The notes under the pieces are model-generated. The model was not told the DNA's origin. It ran no database searches and saw only the letters and a program-made list of their open reading frames with translations. A DNA stretch of 64,000 nt from Malurus cyaneus samueli (lineage: Eukaryota > Chordata > Aves > Passeriformes > Maluridae). Below, piece by piece: positions 40,101 to 52,100 of the stretch. The stretch's first letter is position 1; each line of letters opens with the position of its first letter. The position numbers and the translations under genes are program-made. The DNA is taken from NCBI GenBank assembly GCA_009741485.1, contig CM019214.1, forward strand, positions 29,416,746-29,480,745. The letters run 5' to 3'.

Positions 40101-43100
40101 TGGATCACTTGGAGCATGAAGTTATAAACTGATTTATTTCTTACTACAATTGAAGAGGTCTTTAAACCAAATGTGGGTTTCAGAGCCTCACATGCATTGC
40201 ACAAGATATGAAACATCCATTGGTATAAAGAACCGAGGTGTGCTCTGTGTAAATGCTCTGGATTGTAGTAATGTTTTATGCTGTACAGACCCTGCATGAT
40301 GCTGATGTGTCCTGCTTTTTCTTGGATTTACCCTGTGGCTGGTCTGGATGATACCTGGTTTAATTGTTTCTGATTAGTATAAGCCCAGGAAGCCTTTCCA
40401 TGGGAGCTGCTTAAAAGAGGAGGGGAGCAAATTCCTATTTAGATTCCCTGCTCCTGAAAAATCAGTGATTGTGGCCTGGAAAATCAGGCCATTTAGCGAA
40501 TTATTGGACCTGTCCTGGCTGAGGGAGCTGGGATTTTTAGTCTGGAGAAGCAGCTCTTGGCTCTCTACATTTATCTGATGGGAGGTTATAGCAAGGTGAA
40601 GGTCAGTCTCTTTTGCTATGTCCCAGTTGAAAGTTTGAGAAGAAATGGCCTTAAATCAAGCCAAGGGAGGTTCAGACTGCATACTGAAAGAGTGGTTAAG
40701 CACTGGAGAAAGTTGCCCAGGAAGGTGGTGGAGTCACATTTCTGGAAGAAGCACCTGGATGTGTCCCTGGGAGTTTTGGTGTAGGATAAGGTGAAGTAAA
40801 GTTGTGCATCACCAAGTTTCTCTGACCAACACAGCTGGGAAAGTCTGTAGGGATGAGAGTGTGAGTGTGCTCCCAATTTCATTTCTAGTAACAGGGGGGC
40901 CTTATCAAAAGAACATGTCCCATGCAGATTGTGGTGTCATTGCCACCACGTTACATCCTCTTTGTGTCACAGCTCATTACAGGAAGAGCAGCAGCACCAT
41001 GTTCAGTCCATTCCCTGCAGGCAGTGCCAGCCTTTCTCAGAGCTGGGTTGTGCTGTTGCCACTTTGTCCACTGCCTTTAGGGCATAATTGCTGAAGATTT
41101 GGGCTAAACTGTCCTCCAGTCAGGGAAAGGACAAATTCCTGCCTAGTCTGTGCTAAAGCCATAAACTTTTTGTGAGAAATGGTAGCTGAAGCCAAGCAGT
41201 CTTCAGACTGACAACAAATACAACATCCTTTACATCAATTTGGAATAAGAAATGTGACCCCTTTTAAATTTTGTTTTTAGCTTCATTTGAGCTGGGAAGG
41301 ATGTAAAGAGGACAAATTACATAATTGCAGATTTTTCTTAATATGTGCAGTGGAACAGAGGCTATTATTGTTGCACATTTTCTCCTGCTCTTATAAAACT
41401 GTGAAGAAAATAATAAAATACTTTTCTCTGTTTTATTTTCTTTCCAAGAAGGCATGAAATTGACAAAAATTCTTCCAGGAAATGGATGTATTTCAGAAAA
41501 TAAATACTTGAATTATTTAAGACTTACTTTGCTTTATAGAAAGCTCTGGATCACACCATTTATAAAATTAAGAATACTGAAGGAAATGTAGCTTGATTTA
41601 AAATAGCAGTAGCTTACTTAAAAAAATAATGCAGATATAATTCACCTTAAAAAAAACCCCAGCCTGAACCAGAATAAAGTGAAATAAAACTAAGTTGAAA
41701 TTAAGGTGCAGTGATGTTATTTCAGAAAAATACGGTGATTAAAGGAATTTATGTGCATTTGTGTTTGCTTGAGAGATTTTGTTATTTAGCAGATGAGAAT
41801 GTCCAATTGTGCTAATTGAGATAATTCAACAATCATCTCCTCCCACCACATGGGGAGATGCCCTGTCCCACCTCAGGTGCACATTCTCTGCTGTAGCTAC
41901 AGCCTCCTATTCATGACCGAAGCCTTGACCATTGCCATATGATCCTTAGCATTGCAGTTGTGCTCCAGGAAGAACCTAAATTAGCCAGCAGCAAGAAATC
42001 CAGGTGTGAAGTGAGGAAATTGCCTTTTCCAGCCTAATTTATTCTGTGATTGTGTGAAGGAAAAGCTGGGTGCTGTGGAAGGCAGAGTTGCTTGTCCATC
42101 AGGAGATCTAAAATGCACACCAAACCAAGCAATGTTGCTCCTTTCCTCTTCTGCAAAGCCACTTCTGTGTAACATTGATTCCATTTAATTATCGGCTGAT
42201 TTTGTTTCTTCCTCTAGATAGTGATGGCTTAAGGGAATTAATTAAAATGGAATGTATCATCAGGTGCTAAACCTTGAAATGAAACCTGAGAATGAACCTA
42301 GCTGAACTAGAGAACACCAAAACAGTCCTGGATTTGGATTTTCACCCACACAGTTTAATTGCAGGATGTGAACTGCTGAAGTGTATCAGCTGGGTAATTA
42401 TCTACTGATTTGGGAGCTTAGAAATTAAACTTGGTATATTTGCTGTCTCTTTGTTCATATGTTAACTGAAAATACTGTTTAATAAGCCAGGCATTATGTG
42501 GACTCACTTCCTGGGAGGCAGAGAGACAAGGCAATGGGAAAATGGGAGTCTTTGTTCCTGGGGATGCTCATGCAAATTGAACTGTGGTTGGTAGAACTCC
42601 AAAGATGCTTTATTAAGCAATGTCAGATTGGCAGCCCCGACCTAGGGGAACAAATAGCAACATTATAAATACCTTCTGTGTGATGAAGAAGTGCTGATTT
42701 CTGTGGAAGAGCCCTTCCCACCCAGCAGAGATGCCCACCCAGCAGCGCTCTGTGGGCTCCCAGACGCTCCCTGGGGCTGCACCCCAATGCCAGCACCGCC
42801 TGTGTGCCCTCAAGAGTTGGTGGCACCATCGGCTGGTGGCACATGGAATGGCCAAAGATGTCAATTCTCTGCATCTTTGGAGCCTCCTGTGCTAATTACA
42901 GACACTCAAACAAGGACAGCAGCAGAAGTGACCGACCACTTTGCTGGCCACCGCTGTGTTTTACTGTAGAGTGACCTAAGCCCGTGGCATAAAACACAGG
43001 CCACAGTCTTGCACACTACAGGCCAGATGCTCTAAAAAGCCATCTGAAAATGTTCTGAGCAAGACTGCTTCTTTCCCTTTGAAGAAAAAAAACAAATGGT

Positions 43101-46100
43101 TGTGTTCCATGTCTAACAAGGTTGTTACCTTGACAACTGATGGTAGAAAACACGACTCAAAGAATAATTTCTCACTGGAATTTAGTTAGGTGGGTTCTCT
43201 GGAGAACAACACTAAATGCATTTTGCATTCTCCTTATTGCCACATGAGACAAAATTACAGCTAATTACTTTTAATTCCACTTCCATCCTGTATGACTCAT
43301 TAAGATAATATCATGGCATAGCATATACCATAAAAAGCATCAAAAGCAGTGTGGGCAGCAGGTCAGAGGAGGTTATCTGCCCCTCTGCTCTGCTCTGGTG
43401 AGGTCCCACCCAGCTTTGGAGACCTCATCAGCGCAGCAAGGACATGAATCCCTTGGAGCAAGTCCAGAGAAGGGATGCAAAGATAATAAGAGGGGTGGAG
43501 AACCACTCCTATGAAGACACGAGGAGAAAGCTGGGGTTGTTCAGCCTGGAGAAGAAAAGGCTCCAGGGAAACCAGATTGTGGCCTTTCAGTACCTAAAGG
43601 AGCCCACAAGAAAGATTGAGACAAAATTCTTAGCAGTGCCTGTTGTGATAGGACAGGGGTCGTGGTTTTAAAGTAAAAGAGGGTCAACTTAGATTAGATG
43701 TAAGGAAAAACTTTTCTGCAATGAGGGTAAAACACTGAAACAGGTTGCACAGAGAAGTGAAAGATGCCCCGTCCCTGGAAACATTCAAGGTCAGGTTGGA
43801 CAAGACTCTGAGCAACCTGGTCTAGTTGAAGATGCTCATTGCTATTAGATGGGCTTTAAAGGTCTCTTCCAACCCCAAGTGTTCTGTGATTCTGTGAAAG
43901 GCTTTGCAGTTGTATTTTTCTTTTTTTAGCAGAGTGAGTACTAAACATTTGTAACTGGACTAGTGTTAGTTCAGTAGCCATTTTTATACTCCTGGTCCAC
44001 TGAGGTAAAGTTGTTTTATTGGTGATCTCCCTGATTACAGAGTGCTTAAGTTTGTAACCAGTGCATTTTCATGCCAGTGGTCAACCATCCCACAGTATTA
44101 ATCCTAGCATTAGACCTTGCATCAGACAATTAAATGGGAAGCACAGATTCCATTCATAGGGTACCAGCCATTTACAGTAGGGGAATTAATTATTTTTTAT
44201 GAACTTAGTTCAAGGGTTTGAGCACAGGAGGTTTCTCTACGCAATCAGCTAAAGCCCATCTGCCAAGATTTCTCTTTTGTACTGCAAGGCAACCACATTC
44301 CTGTATCCAAATGCAATTGACTACACTTTAAATCAAAGGGCAAATCTTTCAAAACAGAATTTTCCTGGAGAGCCAGAAAAGCTTGGAGCCTGTTATACTA
44401 TCATTTTTGTTCCTGTTGCTTGTATATATTTTCCCTGTGAAGCACATTACAGCTTGGGAGTGCCCAGTCCTGTGAAAGGTTAATTAGTCAGATGTACATA
44501 AATCAAAAGCCTCTCAACAGAAGCACAAGGAAATCTAGTAGAAAAGAAGGTACAGTTTCAGACCACCCCCACAAGCCATTTTGAAACAAAATCTGAACTA
44601 GACAGATAATGCTAAGCTGTTTTGGCGTTATCAAAGTGGTGGGAACATGTGGAGTTTGGTCTCTGGCTTTTATTTGGCAATATAGGAATAGCCTGTGGGA
44701 CCATTGCTAGATTACTGACTGGTATTTCTTGATGCTTTGCCAAGGATCTGATTGACTTGGAAGGAGTTTAGAGAAGAAAAAACTGAAATCTGGAGTGGTA
44801 GCTTTTGGAAACTGTGCTCAGAAGTTTGATTTATTTCATTAAACAAAGAGAAGGTTGACAGGTAAATTGATCAAGGCCTCTCTAAGGCATCTGTGTAGTC
44901 AATGCTAAACAGATTCTAACCATGGAGCAGACACAGTTTTGACAACAATGAATAATGGAAACAGCTTTGTTAAGGTTATGGATAGCTCTACATCACTGAA
45001 ATATTTAAATCCCAAGCTTCCTTTTGTGTGCTCTTATGAAGCTTATCCAGATGCTATGAACTTGAAGCACATATTTTGGGATTAAATTATTTAGCCTTTC
45101 TTATTTAGGAGGTCATTGTAGAGCAGGGTCTTAAAAGAAGGCCACTGTGACCTGTTTTTATAGTTGGGTGGAAGCTCTTACCTCTTGTCAAACCTGCCTG
45201 TGCCAGGACCTTTAGATTTTTGATCTAGGTTTTCTGGTCTTCAAATCAACAAAGGAAATGCAATCTGTAATATGAACATAACTGAATAAAACCGCTATTC
45301 CTCACACACTGGATAACATACAAGATGACCCACTGATGAATACATTCAGTGTGTTTATAAATATATGAACACATATAAATAGAATATATTGGGTGCATCC
45401 AAGAGCTTGTCATCAAAACTGCCATCTTGCTAATGTTTTCTAGTCTAGATCACAGATACAGGGTTTTTATACCCACAAATCCACAATGTGATATTCCTCT
45501 GTTTCCAGACAGGTAAGCACTACACATACAGCCTGAATGTACTGACATTGCAGAGGAGCTGATACTGTGCATTTGTGTTGTTGCCAGATATTTTGCAGGA
45601 AAGATACATAATAGCAACCCCTTTTTTTCCAGAGTACCTCTTATGATTCTCCCTCAAGTTTGCAAGCCTCTCACACTGGCAGGGATAAAGTCCCCTGTTT
45701 ATGCAGCTTTTTTTNACATACAGCCTGAATGTATTGACATTACAGAGGAGCTGATACTGTGCATTTGTTTGGTTGCCAGATATTTTGCAGGAAAGAAACA
45801 TAATAGCAACCCCTTTTTTTCAGAGTACCTCTTATGATTCTCCCTCAAGTTTGCAAGCCTCTCACACTGGCAGGGATAAAGTCCCCTGTTTATGCAGCTT
45901 TTTTTTTTTCCTTTTTTCCCTGAAATCCCTTTCAGGTTTAGCCAAATTGCAAATTCTTTAAAATCTCTTTTCTCTGTTGTGCCTTGCTCTCCTGAGGGAA
46001 AAGGGCTGGTATTGTGCCAGCCAAACAGAAATGTCTGAACCCTTAGGCAGCACACACACTGTATTTGGATACCCAAGAGCAATTCACTTGTTGACGAGAA

Positions 46101-49100
46101 GGAAAAGGAGAGGTTCAGAGTTCCTTTTCCATCTGCCCCACTGTGTAGGACAAATGCTTTCAATATGGCAAAACCAATGATTGGTCCAGGATTCCCTAGC
46201 CCTTTGGCATAAACACTGGTTTATTGGCTCCCCTCTTTGAGATGTAACAGCCCAAACTGAAATGTCCCATTAATGTCATTACTTTGGTCATTCAAATTGC
46301 AGCAATGCAGATTTGAGGGAAGAGTTTTGTGAAGATGCAGTAAGAGCATCTTACTGCATTAAGGAACTGTGAGGGAAGAAGATAACTTTTTAATTTTAAA
46401 TTGGGAGTTTGTACTGTGAGAAAATGTTTAGGGAATGACTCACTTGTTTGAGTATTTGGAAGCTAATGGTTAAATGCCACTGCCATTTAATTGCATGATC
46501 CTATTGCACAGAGACCACAATGCCAGTGTACAACCAGGCAGAATTTTTAGTGCATTGGTGTAGTAGCAAATCTGGCACTTCCAATTCCTTTGGCTCTGAA
46601 AATTAAATTATTTTCTTTTAGCTTTGCTTCTAAAATACAGTACTATAATAAAGTGCTTAGATGGGTATGAACTCTCCTGAGTATATTGTAAATCATCTCC
46701 AGAGATAAGAAAATAGCATAGGGAAATTCTGCATGTTATACTGATACTAATAATCATATAATTAATTCAAGAAATAATACGAGATGTGAGAAAGTGAGAA
46801 GGATCTAATCCAAATTTAAAACTACACTGGTATTTCAGTTTCCGCAGATTATAGTCTTCTGCCTCTGTGTGGCTTCTATGCATCCAAAAATCAGGTGAGT
46901 GGCAGAGATGGTGGAATTTGTTCAGCAACATAGAATATCAGCTTGGATCAGGGGAGATTTGTTGCCTACTTCCACCTTTACTTTGTTACTTTGCAGAGCA
47001 CTAACCATGATGGAATTTATGCAAAGCATACAAAGCAAGCTAATTACACTTTAATCCTCAGAAAGGTGGGTGACTGGGGCAAAGGGCTTGCAGTCAGTTC
47101 TGAAAAACATAATATACTTCCCTCTGATGTGCTGCCAGCAGAAGATAATTTCCTTTGTTGTTTCCTATTCTCAGAGATGCTTCTAGACTAACAAGTAGAT
47201 GTTTCTTTTCTATGAAAAAAATTCAAAGGTCTTACACCGATATATAGGCGGAGAGAAAGTAATGACCTGCAGCAAAAATACTTCACAATTTTTTTCATCA
47301 TTTCACAAAGGAAAAACGGTGTTTTCAGTAGCTCAGTGGCGAACTAGTGGAGTAAAAAAAAAAAAAAGAAAAAGAAAAAGGTGTTGTTTATTCATATGGA
47401 TCAAATTCTACTAGCATAAAAATTAAGGGTGTTTCAGTATGCTGCAATTTTCTCTAGCAAAAGGTTTTATTTGCATCACCCTTTAGAAGAAATCATAATT
47501 AGTATGAATAATCATATCAGGTAGCAGGAGTTTCTCTCTCTGTGGGTGGATGATTATTCAGTTGCACATAATGTCTGTGGAAAGTGTGTTCCCAGGTATT
47601 CAACAAAATTTGGGTGATTATTTATGGCTCTATTAAGAGCTTATTAAAATGGGAAAATGTGTTGCATCACTGCTGATAGATTATGGAATTTCACACTTGT
47701 CATGTATTTATTAAGTCCTTTATGAGAAATTCCAAGAAGGTAACATAGTTAAGAAATTTTTTTGTACGGAATCTACATAGAATTTTCTTGTGTGTATGGC
47801 TCAGTGCAGCTCTCTCCACATTCCCATCCATAAGTATATCCAGTGATTTTTTGCCTCTGGAGCACTGAATGCCATATATTTCAGCATTTCTGATCTTCTG
47901 AAATGCATGTGAGCTTCAAAATGACAAGCCAGTGGAGACGGGGAAAACCTAATTGTATCTGAGCAGTCAGGGCATTAATGAACCATTTCCCTAATTGTTT
48001 AGACTATCTTACTTTTATCAAGTCATGTCTTTCCCTTCCTCTTGAGGCTTCTCTCATGGACATTTCTCTCTCTTACATTCTTAGTTCTGCATAGTTGTGC
48101 AGTCTCTCCCATTTGGATGAGCCCTGTCATCCTGGCTGATGTGTGTGGGGGTCTCCCTGTTACAGGAATGATAGGGAGCTTTGATGGAAAATTGCTGGGC
48201 ATAAACACCTGCCTTCTTCCTGGTTTCTGCTCAATACCTGACATAAAAATTTCATACATTAAGTTGTTAGCATATTACTTAAATTATAATAAGGATATGT
48301 TGTGCCATGGCCTGAAAGTTAAAATCAACACTGCCATGTTAATTAAGCCTTCAGCATTTTATTTGTAGATGTAGATATTCAATATATATAAATTTATATT
48401 GCTCAATTAGATGTATTTAGTGCACCCTCTTGTCCTTCTCTTTGCTGTAAAATAAATCCAGAAGAGCATCATAAATTAAACCCTTGTGCATTTCAGTCAG
48501 CAGGAAATTCAGTATTTCAGATGTCTGAAGGCTGATGTCTTCTAAAAGGACATTTTTTGCAGTAGTACACTTAGAGATTTATATGAGATTAGCTCTGTTG
48601 GTTAAAGCACAGTGCTCATAATGCCAAGATTGCAGGTTTGATCCCTATATAGGATCATTCCATTCACTTAAGAGTTGGACTTGATGATCCTTGTGGGTTC
48701 CTTCCAAGCCAGAATATTCTGTTATTCTGATTTCTTACATGCTCTGACAGCATTAAGGCAAAAGGAAGGAGATAGAGGAGTTTTTAATGCATTTGAGTTA
48801 CATTACCAGAAACAGAATAAACAGTCCTTGCTTTCTGGTGGAAACGTTAATTACTCACATGGCACAACATCATTACAATCAAGACAGAGCAATCAGTTCA
48901 TATAACAAACTCTATAATCAAAGTAATGTAATCAATGTAAGTAATCAACTATAATAAGCAATTAAATACCTAACTGCATCAAGCAATAACTAAAATTACA
49001 GCCTTGAATAGTATCAGCTAATTGCATCACTAAAAACTTGTGTAAAAACTGGTGGTAAGTCAGCTTTTAACTACACAATATAGTTATTGCAGGTTTTATG

Positions 49101-52100
49101 GGAAGGTCTACAGCCTCACCTTGAGAGACATTAGCCAACTGGACTTGACTAAAGAAAGGCAGTCCTATTGCTGTGCCAGGCTGGGATTTGCTGTAAAAAG
49201 GCAGGAGTAGGGTTCCTCAATGGAGCCTTGCTCCTATCCCTGGAGCAGCCAGAGCAGCAGCCCCCGAGCAGACGGGCACTGTGGCACTCAGCAGCTCTGC
49301 ACACACTGGAGATGCTGATCCTCCTTGGGAATGCTCAGGGGGATCAGCTCCCGTTTCTTCTGCCCATTCCACTGCACTCCATCTGCTTGTGAAGGCTGAC
49401 AGGCCTTTCCTCCCACCTTTGTGCCACAGAGAGCGTGGCCAAAAGTGAGAGAAGATCTCTTTTTTGAAGAGATCTTAACCTCTCCTGAGAGATCTGTATC
49501 CATCTGAGAGCAGACCTGTCAGTCCATATCAGGGAGTGACCTGTGTCCATTGTCCAGCAATGAGCCAGCTCAGCATCCAAAGGCTTTTCATTTGACTGTA
49601 GCAGTAACACAAGACCACAAACCTCACCAAAATTAAGAAGAGTAAGACTGATGCTACCACTGCAAAGTATTTACATAAAATAAAAATCGATGTGGAAATA
49701 TAAAGTGAGACAGATCCATACATGTGTGGTTTTCAGCCATGACATTATACAGGTACTCTGAATATTTCCCAGTTTGATTGACCTGAAATGAGTATCTACT
49801 GCTACCCAGCATCAAGAGAAGAGGATTCTGTAGCATCTAGTCTTTCAAATTAAATAGAAATCCTAGAAAGAGCCTTTGGAAAGCACAATGGGAAGTAAAT
49901 CTGGTTTGTGAGAATGAAGTTTATAAACACCACCAGCTGCTTTTCCTATTTTCAGCACCAAAGTTGGGTTATTTCAGCATAGCAGACAAGATAGGCAGGT
50001 CTCTAGGCTGTAGTGCAGCATTTCTAGAAGAAGATTAGCTCTTAAATTCATGTAAGGCAGATGTAGAGGCACAAGAAAGGATAAGGGCTGTCTGCAGTCT
50101 AGAGAGGAATTGCTCTCATGGCATGACCTCACCCAGAGCATGTAACCAGATACTGCCAGGGCTGCCCCTGAAGTGCTTAAACAACACAGGAAATGTATTA
50201 TTTGCACCGGGGGATCACTAATGTGCTGTAGTTACAGTAGCAATATGGCATGGACAGATGCATGTCTCTGTCTCTGCATCGCTCTGCAGGGTTTGACCAA
50301 TTGCACACTTGGGAACCCTGACTTTTAAGGCAAGGGCAATATGTGTAGAAACTGAATTTACGCACACTAGCCAAGTCTGCAGCTTAGGTAAAAAGAGCAT
50401 GTGAAAACCTAATTGCAGGGCTTAAAGTTTTTTAGTATAGTTTGCTAATTATTGGATGAATTTTGAAAAATTAGAAAAAAAAATGAAATCATTCTGTTCC
50501 TGATGGTCCAGTCCATTGCAGCCCTTGGCATTAGCAAAACCTTGGGGCTGTGCTGCTGCACTACCCAGGACTGTGGGAGTCCAGAAATGGCTCATTTGTT
50601 TTTTTAGTGTTCACCCTTCCAAGTCCCAGCTAGCATGCACTGTGCACACTCTGTCAGCCTAGAACTTTCCATGTTAGTCAAGGTGATGTTGTCAACAGGA
50701 CAAACCATAAGAAAAAGCAGGAAACAAACACTAGAATCACAGGGGAGCAAAACTGCTGAAATGCAGAAATGGAAAGGCTCAGAGGCACACTTGATGAAGT
50801 GAAACTGAACTGACACATTTGGATTCAAAAGCTGAATATGACTTTGGTGATTGAGATAAAAGTTGTTAATAATTCTGGAAAAGACTGTCTTGATGTATGG
50901 TCAAAATTTGAAGTAGATAGGGATTATCAAAGAATGGTAGAATTGTTTAGATGATCAAGTTCAACCATAAACTTAACACTGCCAAATCCAGCAGCACCTT
51001 TCATTTTCTTCCCATAATTTTACTTTCCCAACTTCCTCAATTCAAAATGTAAAAATTGTTTTGTTTGTTTGTTTTTGTTTTACAATTCCTGTCTTTCAAT
51101 CATCTCTCCATAATGTCCATGACTTTATTTTCTGGCACCTGGACTTCCTTTCAGGGTCACAGTGGTTTTTAAACCTGTGGTTGTAGCAACCACAGCATTC
51201 CAACAGCTGCCAGCCAAATGCTTACAGCCAATTTATTAAGTGGGTTGAATTTCTTAGTGAATAAGAGGGATGGAGATGTAATAGCAGCCTCTTTAACATC
51301 CCTGGCACTGACTGAAAGAGCACTGAAATGCTAAGGCATTCTCTTGGTCTACCAGGAACTTAAAGATTCTTTAACAACACAAGTTAAGATCAGGCCTTTA
51401 GGAACTAACCATTTTTAAATTGTTATTTTAATTAGTTCGTTTCCTGGCAGTTGATGTTCTAGCAATTGCAATAATTGGAAATACAGACTTGCAGAGTTCA
51501 GAGGGTATTATTTCTCCTCTTTTCAAATAACAGTGAAATTCTGCAAGATAAATTGTTTTTCTGAAAGCCATTTCTGCTTCAGAAATTGCAAACTGAAAAC
51601 TGAACTGCAGATTTATCTGCCAGAGAGTAAAAGCCCAAAAGTTCTCAAAATATTCCTTGTTTCTGGTTCCACAAGGTATGGTCATGTGCTCTATGTGGAG
51701 TCACAAGGCTGGGAGTAAACTGAGGTATAAAATGTTTTGTTCTTTAAAGCTGGCGCTCCCTCAGTGCAGTATTGATGATGCTGGCCTTGGACTCAGAAGT
51801 TCCTAATATCCAACAAGCCAGAGCCAATAAGGAAGCTGTTCATATTTATTTTTTTTTTAATGGTCATTTTTCATTTGTTTATGATTGAAAGCACAAATAA
51901 GTTTGCAATAATTACTCCTGTGAATCCGTGGAATCTTCTAGCAGTCTTCCTCAGGAGACACCCATCTCACTGGGAATGTTGTTGAAAAAGATGGAGGAAC
52001 AGCCCTCGGTCAGAGGGAGACGGGAATTACAAAAGACCTGTAGCATTTCCTCCCATTATTTGTACAGGTTAAGATCCAACCAACTTTAGCTTAGGCATTC

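Noticed and set aside
43444..43671. A 75-codon plus-strand frame as a small gene
   Set aside because: It is part of a CR1 copy that continues to the ATTCTGTG terminal repeats.
45520..46163. Minus-strand frames of 93 and 154 codons
   Set aside because: They span the tandem duplication and an undetermined base; the repeated peptide is a by-product of the duplicated DNA.
48582..48660. A tRNA gene
   Set aside because: Box A and box B are present but the cloverleaf arms are degenerate and the sequence continues into a CR1-like tail, so it is a SINE.
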